DNA from: CAWJMD01 sp963845675
Lineage (GTDB): Bacteria; Actinomycetota; Actinomycetes; Actinomycetales; CAWJMD01
Direction: 5' to 3'
NCBI GenBank assembly: GCA_963845675.1
Contig: CAWJSX010000003.1
Coordinates: forward strand, 372,001-436,000
DNA length: 64,000 nt
Under the pieces are notes generated by a model, which did not search any database, had not been told where the DNA came from, and saw only the letters and a program-made list of their open reading frames with translations. The translations under genes and the position numbers were made by a program. Positions 31,551-39,266 of the stretch are shown one piece after another (within the stretch, counting starts at the first letter, position 1; every line of letters starts with the position of its first letter).

Positions 31551-33131
31551 GTGTTCTCGACCCTCTCCGACCGCCTCACCGCGACCTTCAAGAACCTGCG
31601 CGGCAAGGGCAGGCTCTCCGAGGCCGACGTCGACGCCACCGTCCGGGAGATCCGCCGGGCGCTCCTCGACGCCGACGTGGCGCTGACCGTCGTGCGGGAG
31701 TTCACCGCCGCCGTGCGCGAGCGGGCGCTGTCGTCGGAGGTCTCCGGGGCGCTGAACCCGGCCCAGCAGGTCGTGAAGATCGTCAACGAGGAGCTGGTGG
31801 GCATCCTCGGCGGCGAGGCGCGCCGCCTGCGCTTCGCCAAGACCCCGCCGACGGTGATCATGCTGGCCGGCCTCCAGGGCTCCGGCAAGACCACGCTCGC
31901 CGGCAAGCTCGGCCACTGGCTGCGCGAGCAGGGGCACGCGCCCCTCCTGGTCGCCGCGGACCTGCAGCGTCCGAACGCCGTCACCCAGCTCCAGGTCGTC
32001 GGAGAGCGCGCCGGGGTGACCGTGTACGCGCCGGAGCCGGGCAACGGCGTCGGTGACCCCGTCGACGTCGCGCGCCGCGCGATGGTCGAGGCCCGCACCA
32101 AGCAGTACGACGTCGTCGTCGTGGACACGGCCGGCCGGCTCGGCATCGACGCCGAGATGATGCAGCAGGCCGCGGACATCAAGGCCGCCGTCCAGCCGGA
32201 CGAGGTGCTGTTCGTCGTCGACGCGATGATCGGCCAGGACGCCGTCACGACGGCGCACGCCTTCCTGGACGCGGTCGACGTCACCGGTGTCGTCCTCACC
32301 AAGCTCGACGGCGACGCGCGCGGAGGCGCAGCCCTGTCGGTGGCGTCGGTGACGGGCCGCCCGGTGATGTTCGCCTCCACCGGTGAGAAGCTCACCGAGT
32401 TCGAGCCCTTCCACCCGGACCGGATGGCGTCGCGCATCCTCGACATGGGTGACGTGCTCACCCTGATCGAGCAGGCCGAGAAGGCCTTCGAGGTCGACGA
32501 GGCCGAGGAGATGGCCCGCAAGTTCGGTGCGGGGGAGGACTTCAACCTCGACGACTTCCTCACGCAGATGCAGGGTCTGCGCAAGATGGGCTCGATGAAG
32601 AAGATGCTCGGCATGCTGCCGGGCATGGGCGAGATGCGCGAGCAGCTCGAGAACTTCGACGAGCGCGAGATCGACCGCATCGAGGCCATCGTCCGCTCGA
32701 TGACGCCGCGCGAGCGCTACCAGCCCAAGGTCATCGACGGGTCCCGCCGGCAGCGCATCGCCAAGGGGTCCGGCGTCACGGTGACCGACGTGAACCAGCT
32801 GCTGGAGCGGTTCGCCGACGCCCAGAAGATGATGCGGCAGCTCCGCAACGGCGGCGGCATCCCGGGGATGCCGGGCATGGGCGGTGGCATGCCGGGCATG
32901 GGTGGCTTCGGCGGCAGCAAGAAGCAGCGCGCCAAGCAGCAGGCCGCGAAGGGTCGCAAGGGCAAGTCGCGGTCGGGCAACCCGGCCAAGCGCGCCGCCG
33001 AGGAGCGCGCCGCCGCACAGAAGTCGGTGCAGCAGACCGGAGCCGCCTTCGGCACCCCGCAGGAGCCGGCGGACGTCGACCCCGCCTCCGTCGAGCTGCC
33101 CGCGGGCTTCGACAAGCTGTTCGGTCGCTGA
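31551..33131 (+). CDS. ffh: Signal recognition particle protein Ffh
   Basis: 526 residues; binds 4.5S RNA and signal sequences and docks on FtsY. N domain, then G domain: GLQGSGKTTLAGKLG near residue 106, AADLQRPNAV, VDTAGRLGID, TKLDGDARGG. The Met-rich M domain follows (MQGLRKMGSMKKMLGMLPGM), with a Gly/Met-rich linker (GMPGMGGGMPGMGGFGG) and a basic C-terminal extension (SKKQRAKQQAAKGRKGKSR). GTG 31551 has CGAAGG upstream; a TACGCT -10 candidate is at 31506. Confidence 0.97.
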   Translation: MFSTLSDRLTATFKNLRGKGRLSEADVDATVREIRRALLDADVALTVVREFTAAVRERALSSEVSGALNPAQQVVKIVNEELVGILGGEARRLRFAKTPPTVIMLAGLQGSGKTTLAGKLGHWLREQGHAPLLVAADLQRPNAVTQLQVVGERAGVTVYAPEPGNGVGDPVDVARRAMVEARTKQYDVVVVDTAGRLGIDAEMMQQAADIKAAVQPDEVLFVVDAMIGQDAVTTAHAFLDAVDVTGVVLTKLDGDARGGAALSVASVTGRPVMFASTGEKLTEFEPFHPDRMASRILDMGDVLTLIEQAEKAFEVDEAEEMARKFGAGEDFNLDDFLTQMQGLRKMGSMKKMLGMLPGMGEMREQLENFDEREIDRIEAIVRSMTPRERYQPKVIDGSRRQRIAKGSGVTVTDVNQLLERFADAQKMMRQLRNGGGIPGMPGMGGGMPGMGGFGGSKKQRAKQQAAKGRKGKSRSGNPAKRAAEERAAAQKSVQQTGAAFGTPQEPADVDPASVELPAGFDKLFGR

Positions 33132-33156
33132 CCGTCCTGCGGGTCGGTCGGACGCG

Positions 33157-33780
33157 ATGGGACGGTGGACAGCCCGGCTCGGTGACGAGCAGGTCTGCGT
33201 GCAGTGCGAGGACGACTCCGCCCACCTCGTGCCGCCCGTGCTCAACGTGCTCACCTCGCTGCACGAGCGTGGTCAGCCGATCGTGGAGGGCCTGACCCTT
33301 CGGTGGGGCTGGTCGGCGCTGGTGCTGGTGCGGATCGAGGACGGCAGGCTGCAGGCGCACGAGCCCGACTTCGCCGACGACCCGCTCGAGAACGTGAGGC
33401 CCGACGCGACCGCGACACTGCGGGTGCAGGCGGCCACGCGCGAGCTGCTGTCCCTCTGCCGGACGACGCCCGAGCCGGTGCTCTACGACGACCTCGTCGT
33501 CGTGGCGGGCGACGTCCTGTCCGCCCCGGTCCTGATGGCGCAGCGCAACCGGCCGTCGGCGACCGGGGACTCGGGCTGGTACCTGGGCTCGCGACCCGGC
33601 TTCGAGGTCGGCTCCCCGCAAGCCCGGATGGTCTTCGAGCTGCTGGCGCACCGCCCCGTGCTGCTGCCGGCGCTGGCGCTGCCCCACGGGTGGCAGGCGG
33701 TCGTCGAGGGTGACCGGCTGGCCCGCGTCGTCGACGCCGAGGACCGCGACGTCGTCCGCGACGGCCGTCCGGTGGTGTAG
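33157..33780 (+). CDS. Uncharacterised protein between ffh and an amidohydrolase gene
   Basis: 207 residues from ATG 33157. Soluble; no signal or membrane helix. VLNVLTSLHERGQPIVEGLT and DSGWYLGSRPGFEVGSPQAR are the most distinctive stretches; the latter faintly recalls DUF2185/Imm33-type proteins, which is a weak impression only. It starts 25 bases after ffh and ends 34 bases before the amidohydrolase gene, and could share the ffh transcript. Codon use matches neighbours. No function assigned. Confidence 0.72.
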   Translation: MGRWTARLGDEQVCVQCEDDSAHLVPPVLNVLTSLHERGQPIVEGLTLRWGWSALVLVRIEDGRLQAHEPDFADDPLENVRPDATATLRVQAATRELLSLCRTTPEPVLYDDLVVVAGDVLSAPVLMAQRNRPSATGDSGWYLGSRPGFEVGSPQARMVFELLAHRPVLLPALALPHGWQAVVEGDRLARVVDAEDRDVVRDGRPVV

Positions 33781-33802
33781 CCGCCGCCCGGGACGACCTG
33801 GG

Positions 33803-33808
33803 TAGGTT
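33803..33808 (+). promoter_or_regulatory. Leaderless -10 element for the amidohydrolase gene
   Basis: TAGGTT, six bases, then ATG 33815, with no Shine-Dalgarno sequence. Confidence 0.5.
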
Positions 33809-33814
33809 CGCCCC

Positions 33815-34927
33815 ATGGCTGAGGTGCTGCACGTCGACGGTCCCGTGCTCGTCGGTCCGGACGAGGTCGTGGACGGGCTCTGGGTGGTGGGGGGACGGGT
33901 CACGTTCGAGCGGCCGACCGGTGCGCACGACGTGAGCACGCTGACCGGGTGGGCGCTGCCCGGGCTCGTGGACGCGCACTGCCACGTGGGGCTGGACGCG
34001 CACGGCGCCGTCGACGAGGCGACCAGCGAGGCGCAGGCGCTCGCGGACCGTGACGCCGGCACCCTGCTCATCCGCGACGCGGGGTCGCCCGCGGACACGC
34101 GCTGGGTCGACGAGCGCGAGGACCTGCCCCGTATCATCCGGGCGGGCCGTCACATCGCCCGCACCCGGCGGTACATCCGCAACTACGCCCACGAGATCGA
34201 GCCCGAGCTGTTGCCGCAGTACATGGCGCAGGAGGCCCGGCGGGGGGACGGCTGGGTCAAGATCGTCGGCGACTGGATCGACCGGGGTACCGGCGACCTC
34301 GCCCCCTGCTGGCCCGCCGACGCGCTCGCCGCGGGCATGGCCGCAGCCCACGCGGAGGGCGCCCGCGTGACGGCCCACTGCTTCGGCGAGGACTGCCTGC
34401 CCGACCTCCTGGCGGCCGGGATCGACGGCATCGAGCATGCCACCGGGTTGACGGCCGAGACGACCGAGGTGGCGGCCGCGCGCGGGGTCGCGGTCGTCCC
34501 GACGCTGGTGAACATCGCGACGTTCCCCCAGATCGCCGAGGCGGCCAGGGACAAGTTCGAGCGCTACAGCGACCACATGCTCGCCCTGCACGCGCGCCGG
34601 TACGCGACGGTCGCCGCCGCTCACGAGGCCGGGGTGCCGGTGTACGTGGGCACCGACGCGGGTGGGTCGCTGCCGCACGGGCTCGTGGCGGACGAGGTGG
34701 CCGAGCTCGTCACCGCCGGTCTGAGCCCTGTCGAGGCCCTGAGCGCCGGGTGCTGGGCGGCACGCCGCTGGCTCGGCCGCCCCGGCCTCGCCGAAGGGGA
34801 GTCCGCGGACCTGGTGGTGTGCTCCGACGACCCGCGGGCCGACGTCGGTGTCCTGGCGCATCCCGTGGCCGTGGTGCTGCGGGGCCACGCGGTGGGTGGT
34901 GCCGCGGTCGCCGGCCGTCGGGTCTAG
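33815..34927 (+). CDS. Metal-dependent amidohydrolase family protein
   Basis: 370 residues. Amidohydrolase superfamily: first metal motif DAHCHVGLDAHG near residue 51, later histidines in VTAHCFGEDCLPD near 185 and GIEHATGL near 206, and the Asp in VGTDAGGSLPHG near 280; the closing WAARRWLGRPGLAEGESADL is typical. Related enzymes act on imidazolonepropionate, dipeptides or chlorohydrolase substrates; which applies is not evident. Leaderless ATG at 33815. The last four bases overlap the end of the convergent yjbQ. Confidence 0.9.
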   Translation: MAEVLHVDGPVLVGPDEVVDGLWVVGGRVTFERPTGAHDVSTLTGWALPGLVDAHCHVGLDAHGAVDEATSEAQALADRDAGTLLIRDAGSPADTRWVDEREDLPRIIRAGRHIARTRRYIRNYAHEIEPELLPQYMAQEARRGDGWVKIVGDWIDRGTGDLAPCWPADALAAGMAAAHAEGARVTAHCFGEDCLPDLLAAGIDGIEHATGLTAETTEVAAARGVAVVPTLVNIATFPQIAEAARDKFERYSDHMLALHARRYATVAAAHEAGVPVYVGTDAGGSLPHGLVADEVAELVTAGLSPVEALSAGCWAARRWLGRPGLAEGESADLVVCSDDPRADVGVLAHPVAVVLRGHAVGGAAVAGRRV

Positions 34928-35331
34928 CCCTTCAGGAAGCTCAGGCGCACGCGGCGCACCGGGTTGTCGACGTTGGTATCGACGAGGCACACCGACTGCC
35001 AGGTGCCGAGGGCCATCGCGCCGCCGATCACGGGGACCGTCGCGTACGGCGGGACGAGGGCCGGCAGCACGTGGTCGCGCCCGTGGCCGGCGCTTCCGTG
35101 GCGGTGCCGCCAGCGTCCGTCCGCCGGGAGGATGTCGCGGAGCGCAACGAGCAGGTCGTGGTCGCTGCCCGCGCCGGTCTCCAGCACCGCGAGGCCGGCG
35201 GTCGCGTGCGGGACCCACACGTGCAGCAGCCCGTCACCACGCTCGTCGGTGAGGAACTCCTCGATCGTGGTGGTGAGGTCGTGCACGACCTCGTCCGTCC
35301 CGGTGGTGATCTCGACCTCGGCGCTGCGCAC
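34924..35331 (-). CDS. YjbQ/UPF0047 family protein
   Basis: 135 residues, family-typical size. The conserved core is LLHVWVPHATAGLAVLETG, and near the end GTWQSVCLVDTNVDNPVRRVR. Family members have been described as secondary thiamine-phosphate synthases, though the main cellular role is not settled. GTG 35331 lies six bases after TAGCGT on the minus strand (leaderless). Convergent with the amidohydrolase gene. Confidence 0.92.
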   Translation of the reverse strand: MRSAEVEITTGTDEVVHDLTTTIEEFLTDERGDGLLHVWVPHATAGLAVLETGAGSDHDLLVALRDILPADGRWRHRHGSAGHGRDHVLPALVPPYATVPVIGGAMALGTWQSVCLVDTNVDNPVRRVRLSFLKG

Positions 35332-35365
35332 GCCGTCACGCTACGGGGCCCGGCGCGGCTCGGCG

Positions 35366-35395
35366 TTCGGACGGGCCCGCGAGGTCTGGCACAAT
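35366..35395 (+). promoter_or_regulatory. Promoter of the rpsP operon
   Basis: TTCGGA (35366-35371) and CACAAT (35390-35395) separated by 18 bases, with TGG just before the -10. This leaves a leader of about 125 nt. The same TGGCA-type -10 context occurs before rplS (CAGACT, 37959-37964) and pyrH (CAGACT, 52306-52311). Confidence 0.5.
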
Positions 35396-35525
35396 GAGCG
35401 GCTGAACCCGTCCGGGGAGGCCCCTCTCTCCACCCTGGGACGTGTCCATCCGAGCACCTCGGCCCGTGACCCACCGCGCCGCCGGACGTGTTCACCCGAA
35501 ACCAGAAACAGGAGACACCACACTC

Positions 35526-36164
35526 GTGGCCGTCAAGATCAGACTGAAGCGCCTGGGCAAGATCCGGGCCCCGTACTACCGCATCGTCGTCGCCGACTCG
35601 CGCACCAAGCGTGACGGTCGCGCGATCGAGGAGATCGGCAAGTACCACCCCACCGAGGAGCCCTCGGTGATCGAGGTCGACTCGGAGCGTGCGCTGTACT
35701 GGCTCGGGGTCGGCGCGCAGCCGTCCGAGCAGGTCATGGTGCTGCTCAAGATCACCGGCGACTGGCAGAAGTTCAAGGGCCTGCCGGGCACCGAGGGCAC
35801 GCTGCGCGTCAAGGAGGTGGGCGTGTCCAAGAAGGAGACCTTCGAGGCCGCTTCCAAGGAGTCCCTCGACGAGCCGACCAAGGACGCCACGACGCCGAAG
35901 AAGAAGGCGGCCAAGAAGTCCGAGGCCAAGGCCGACGACGCGAAGGCCGGCGACACGAAGGCCGACGACGCGAAGAAGTCGGACGCGAAGGCCGACGACG
36001 CGAAGAAGCCGGACGCGAAGGCCGACGACGCGAAGGCCGACGCCAAGGCCGACGACGCGAAGGCCGACGCCAAGGCCGACGACGCGAAGGCCGACGCCAA
36101 GGCCGACGACGCGCCGGTGGACGAGGCCAAGGCCGAGAAGGCCGACGCCGCGAACGAGGGCTGA
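35526..36164 (+). CDS. rpsP: 30S ribosomal protein S16 with repetitive C-terminal tail
   Basis: The first ~115 residues are ordinary S16 (MAVKIRLKRLGKIRAPYYRI, DSRTKRDGRAIEEIGKYHPT). After KDATTPKKKAAKK comes a tail of about 90 residues made almost only of Lys, Ala and Asp, including KADDAKADA repeated exactly three times, giving 212 residues against about 80-150 in relatives. GTG 35526 has AGGAG 11 bases upstream. First gene of rpsP-khpA-rimM-trmD. Confidence 0.95.
   Translation: MAVKIRLKRLGKIRAPYYRIVVADSRTKRDGRAIEEIGKYHPTEEPSVIEVDSERALYWLGVGAQPSEQVMVLLKITGDWQKFKGLPGTEGTLRVKEVGVSKKETFEAASKESLDEPTKDATTPKKKAAKKSEAKADDAKAGDTKADDAKKSDAKADDAKKPDAKADDAKADAKADDAKADAKADDAKADAKADDAPVDEAKAEKADAANEG
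36018..36113 (+). repeat. 27-bp tandem repeat inside rpsP
   Basis: Three exact 27-base units (36018-36044, 36045-36071, 36072-36098), each encoding KADDAKADA, then a fourth partial unit to 36113. Looser AKADDAK/KSDAKADDAKKPD variants precede it from about 35930. Such exactness at the DNA level indicates recent slippage or unequal exchange. Confidence 0.85.
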
Positions 36165-36166
36165 CC

Positions 36167-36409
36167 GTGCTCGCTGACGCCCTGGAGCACCTGGTCCGCG
36201 GCATCGTCGACCATCCGGACGACGTGCGGATCAAGGAGAAGACGCTGCGCCGGGGCACCCTGCTCGAGGTCCGGGTCCACCCCGACGACCTCGGTCGGGT
36301 GATCGGCCGCGCCGGGCGCACCGCCAAGGCACTGCGCACCGTCGTCGGCGCGCTGGCCAGCGGAGGACCGGTGCGGGTCGACGTCGTGGACGTCGACCGC
36401 GGGCGCTGA
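36167..36409 (+). CDS. khpA: KH-domain RNA-binding protein KhpA
   Basis: 80 residues; single type II KH domain with the GxxG loop in LGRVIGRAGRTAKALRTVV. The KhpA/KhpB pair binds RNA and affects cell division in Gram-positive bacteria; the specific role here is inferred. GTG start two bases after the rpsP stop. The khpA position between rpsP and rimM is invariant in actinobacteria. Confidence 0.94.
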   Translation: MLADALEHLVRGIVDHPDDVRIKEKTLRRGTLLEVRVHPDDLGRVIGRAGRTAKALRTVVGALASGGPVRVDVVDVDRGR

Positions 36410-36449
36410 GCCCGCACCGACGCTGGACGAGCAGCCGAACTGCTGCACG

Positions 36450-36484
36450 ACGGCCCCGGACACCGCACAGGTGGCCGGGGCCGT
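36450..36484 (+). terminator. Strong hairpin between khpA and rimM
   Basis: ACGGCCCCGG (36450-36459) pairs with CCGGGGCCGT (36475-36484), and inside CACC (36461-36464) pairs with GGTG (36470-36473) around GCACA; only one A-G mismatch interrupts 14 pairs. No U-tract follows. Located 41 bases before rimM in an otherwise co-directional operon, so an attenuator or an mRNA-processing site is likely. Confidence 0.55.
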
Positions 36485-36525
36485 CGGCGTCCTGCACATG
36501 ACGTCCCGCCAGAGGAGGCGATGAG

Positions 36526-37038
36526 ATGGAGCTGGTGGTCGCGCGGGTCGGACGCCCGCACGGAATCCACGGCGAGGTGAGCGTCGAGGTCCGCACCGAC
36601 GACCCCGAGCGCCGGTTCGTCGTCGGCGCAGTGTTCTCGACCGACCCGGTGCCCGCGGGGCCGTTGACGCTCGCGACGGTGCGCGACCACAACGGGCGGC
36701 TGCTGATGACGTTCGGCGAGGTGCCCGACCGCACCGCCGCCGAGGGGCTGCGGGGGACGCTGCTGCTGCTGGACGTCGACGAGGACGAGGCCGACGAGCC
36801 GGACGCCTGGTACGACCACCAGCTGGTCGGCCTCGCCGCCCGCACCGTGGAGGGCGCCGACGCCGGTGTCGTCACCGGGGTCGAGCACGGCGCCGCGCAG
36901 GACCTGCTGGTGCTGCGCCTGCCCACGGGCCGCACCGTGCGGGTCCCCTTCGTCACCGCGCTGGTCCCCGAGGTGGACGTCGAGGGCGGCCGCGTGCTGC
37001 TCGACCCGCCGGGTGGCCTGCTGGACGAGGACGGCTGA
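36526..37038 (+). CDS. rimM: Ribosome maturation factor RimM
   Basis: 170 residues; assists assembly of the 30S head by binding S19. N-terminal ELVVARVGRPHGIHGEVSVEV is the signature; the PRC-barrel C-terminal domain includes WYDHQLVGLAARTVEG and VPFVTALVPEVDVEGGRVLLDPPGGLL. ATG 36526 has GAGGAGG at proper spacing. trmD begins three bases after its stop. Confidence 0.95.
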   Translation: MELVVARVGRPHGIHGEVSVEVRTDDPERRFVVGAVFSTDPVPAGPLTLATVRDHNGRLLMTFGEVPDRTAAEGLRGTLLLLDVDEDEADEPDAWYDHQLVGLAARTVEGADAGVVTGVEHGAAQDLLVLRLPTGRTVRVPFVTALVPEVDVEGGRVLLDPPGGLLDEDG

Positions 37039-37041
37039 GCC

Positions 37042-37818
37042 GTGCGCGTCGACGTCGTCACGATCTTTCCCGAGTACCTGGCTCCGCTGGGGCTCTCGCT
37101 GCTGGGGCGCGCGGCGGAGAAGGGGCTGCTCGACCTCGCCGTGCACGACCTGCGCGACTTCACCCACGACCGGCACCGCACCGTCGACGACACCCCCTAT
37201 GGCGGTGGCGCCGGGATGGTCATGCGTCCGGAGCCCTGGGGTGAGGCTCTCGAGCACGTGGTGGCCGCGGGCCGGCAGACCCTCCCGCCGACACCGGACG
37301 ACTCGCCCGAGCCGCACCTGCTGCTGCCCAGCCCGTCGGGTCGCGTCTTCGACCAGGAGATGGCGCACGAGCTGGCCGCCGAGCCGTGGCTGGTCTTCGG
37401 CTGCGGGCGGTACGAGGGCGTCGACGAGCGTGTCACCGAGCACGCCTCCCGCTCGATGCGGGTGACCCCGGTGAGCATCGGCGACTACGTGCTGAACGGC
37501 GGTGAGGCCGCGGTGCTGGTGATCGTCGAGGCGGTGGCGCGCCTGCTGCCCGGCGTGATCGGCAACCCCCGGTCCCTCGACGAGGAGTCCCACGTCGACG
37601 GTCTGCTGGAGTACCCGGTCTACACGAAGCCGGAGACATGGCACGGGCTCGACGTCCCCGACGTGCTGCTGTCGGGCCATCACGGACGGATCGCGCGGTG
37701 GCGCCGCGACGAGCAGCTCCGCCGCACCGCGGTCCGCCGTCCCGACCTGCTCGCGCGCCTGGACCGTGCGGCGCTGGACGCCCGCGACGTCGAGGTCCTC
37801 GACGACCCACCGGGCTGA
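37042..37818 (+). CDS. trmD: tRNA (guanine37-N1)-methyltransferase
   Basis: 258 residues; SPOUT methyltransferase that makes m1G37 to prevent frameshifting. Seen: RVDVVTIFPEYLAPLGLSLL, DDTPYGGGAGMVMRPEPW, the trefoil-knot SAM site VFGCGRYEGVDERV and SIGDYVLNGGEAAVLVIVEA, and LEYPVYTKPETWHG. GTG start next to the rimM stop. Confidence 0.96.
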   Translation: MRVDVVTIFPEYLAPLGLSLLGRAAEKGLLDLAVHDLRDFTHDRHRTVDDTPYGGGAGMVMRPEPWGEALEHVVAAGRQTLPPTPDDSPEPHLLLPSPSGRVFDQEMAHELAAEPWLVFGCGRYEGVDERVTEHASRSMRVTPVSIGDYVLNGGEAAVLVIVEAVARLLPGVIGNPRSLDEESHVDGLLEYPVYTKPETWHGLDVPDVLLSGHHGRIARWRRDEQLRRTAVRRPDLLARLDRAALDARDVEVLDDPPG

Positions 37819-37838
37819 GTCCCCACCCCCACCCCCAC

Positions 37839-37895
37839 CGACTGGTCGCATCTGGCGCGACACGCCCGGTGTGTCGCGCCAGATGCGACCAGTCG
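37839..37895. terminator. Perfect 25-bp inverted repeat after trmD
   Basis: The 25 bases at 37839-37863 (CGACTGGTCGCATCTGGCGC and on) are the exact complement of 37871-37895, with a 7-base loop GCCCGGT; flanking C-rich (5') and G-rich (3') runs could extend the stem. It starts 20 bases after the trmD stop. Position fits a terminator of the rpsP-trmD operon, but perfection over 25 bp is more than a terminator needs. Confidence 0.7.
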
Positions 37896-37933
37896 GGGGA
37901 GGGGTCGCCGAGGATCAGGCGGGCGACGGACGA

Positions 37934-37964
37934 TTTCTCGGCGCCCCTGGCCCTGTGGCAGACT
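37934..37964 (+). promoter_or_regulatory. Promoter of rplS, overlapped by an inverted repeat
   Basis: TTTCTC/TTCTCG near 37934-37940 and CAGACT (37959-37964) about 18 bases apart. CCCTGTGGCAG (37951-37961), overlapping the -10, is exactly complementary to CTGCCACAGGG (37994-38004) in the leader. The rest of 37896-38118 (leader, ~150 nt) holds no gene that I can see. Confidence 0.45.
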
Positions 37965-38118
37965 GAGGCGTCGTCCCACGGCCGTCGCCGCCCCTGCCAC
38001 AGGGGGAGCGCAGCGTCCGAAGCCGTACGGGTCGACACCCTGACCAGACCGGCAGGCAGCACTGCTGCCGCCACCAGCGCGCACGTGACCTGTGGCACCT
38101 GCGGGAGAGCGACGAACC

Positions 38119-38478
38119 ATGCACACCCTCGACCAGCTCGACTCCGGATCCCTGCGGGACGACGTCCCCGCCTTCCGTGCCGGCGACACCGTCAAGGTCC
38201 ACGTCAAGGTCGTGGAGGGCACCCGCTCCCGCGTCCAGGTCTTCCAGGGCGTCGTGATCCGCCGCCAGGGTGGCGGTGTCCGCGAGACGTTCTCCGTTCG
38301 CAAGGTCAGCTTCGGCGTCGGCGTCGAGCGCACCTTCCCGGTGCACTCCCCGGTGCTGGACAAGATCGAGGTCGTCACCCGCGGTGACGTGCGGCGCGCC
38401 AAGCTCTACTACCTGCGCAACCTCCGCGGCAAGGCTGCCAAGATCAAGGAGAAGCGCGACGCCCGCGTCGCCCGCTGA
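38119..38478 (+). CDS. rplS: 50S ribosomal protein L19
   Basis: 119 residues. HTLDQLDSGSLRDDVPAFRA, GDTVKVHVKVVEGTRSRVQ and VQVFQGVVIRRQGGGVRETF are the L19 signature; it ends RDARVAR. ATG 38119; the upstream GCGGGAGAGCG is a reasonable ribosome-binding site. Followed after 44 bases by the first signal peptidase gene, the usual actinobacterial order. Confidence 0.97.
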   Translation: MHTLDQLDSGSLRDDVPAFRAGDTVKVHVKVVEGTRSRVQVFQGVVIRRQGGGVRETFSVRKVSFGVGVERTFPVHSPVLDKIEVVTRGDVRRAKLYYLRNLRGKAAKIKEKRDARVAR

Positions 38479-38522
38479 CCTTCCTCCCGGCCGCGCGCCC
38501 GGGACGACCGAGAGGGGCCGAG

Positions 38523-39266
38523 GTGGCTTCTGCCCAGACCACCGCGGCCCCTTCGTCGTCCCCGGACCCGGCTCGTCCGGGCGCTGCCGACCGGTCGCTG
38601 AGCGGGCTGCTGGGGGCCCGTCGCCGGGCCGTCGCCGAGGTCCTGGTCCTGGTGCTGGTCGCCACCGTCATCGTGTCGGTGGTGCGCCACCACGTCGCGC
38701 AGGTGTACTCGATCCCGTCGGGCTCGATGCAGCCGCTGCTGGATCCGGGTGACCGTGTGCTGGTGACCCGGCTCGACGGGGAGGTCCGGCGGGGTGACGT
38801 CGTGGTCTTCGACGGCTCCGGCCTGTTCGCCTTCGGGGCCCCCGCGAGCCCGGGGCGCGTCGCCGTCGACACCGTCGGCGGCTGGCTGGGTGTGCCGTCC
38901 GGCCAGCACGACTTCGTCAAGCGCGTGGTGGGCGTCGCGGGTGACCGCGTGGTCTGCTGCGACGCCCAGGGTCGACTGGCCGTCGACGGGGAACCGCTGG
39001 ACGAGCCGTACGTCATGCCCGGCGACGAGCCGAGCGAGATGACGTTCGACGTGGAGGTCCCCGAGGGTCGCCTGTGGGTGATGGGCGACCACCGCTCCGA
39101 CTCGGCCGACTCCCGTTCCCACCTGGGCGATCCGGGTGGTGGGATGGTCCCGTTGGAGCGCGTGGTGGGGCGGGTCGTCGCCGTGGCCTGGCCCCCGGGC
39201 CAGGCAGCGACGATCGGACGGGCCGAGCCGGCTCCGGCCGCCGGAAGTGGCGAAGGGACTCCGTGA
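38523..39266 (+). CDS. lepB: Signal peptidase I, first of two
   Basis: 247 residues. N-terminal membrane anchor (AVAEVLVLVLVATVIVSVV), catalytic Ser in YSIPSGSMQPLLDPGDRVLV (residue ~68) and catalytic Lys in FVKRVVGVAGDRVV (residue ~132), then MGDHRSDSADSR box. Cleaves signal peptides outside the membrane. It shares with the next gene a CC pair in GDRVVCCDAQGRL. GTG start; the stop overlaps the GTG of the second lepB. The N-terminal ~35 residues are Ala/Pro/Ser-rich. Confidence 0.93.
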   Translation: MASAQTTAAPSSSPDPARPGAADRSLSGLLGARRRAVAEVLVLVLVATVIVSVVRHHVAQVYSIPSGSMQPLLDPGDRVLVTRLDGEVRRGDVVVFDGSGLFAFGAPASPGRVAVDTVGGWLGVPSGQHDFVKRVVGVAGDRVVCCDAQGRLAVDGEPLDEPYVMPGDEPSEMTFDVEVPEGRLWVMGDHRSDSADSRSHLGDPGGGMVPLERVVGRVVAVAWPPGQAATIGRAEPAPAAGSGEGTP

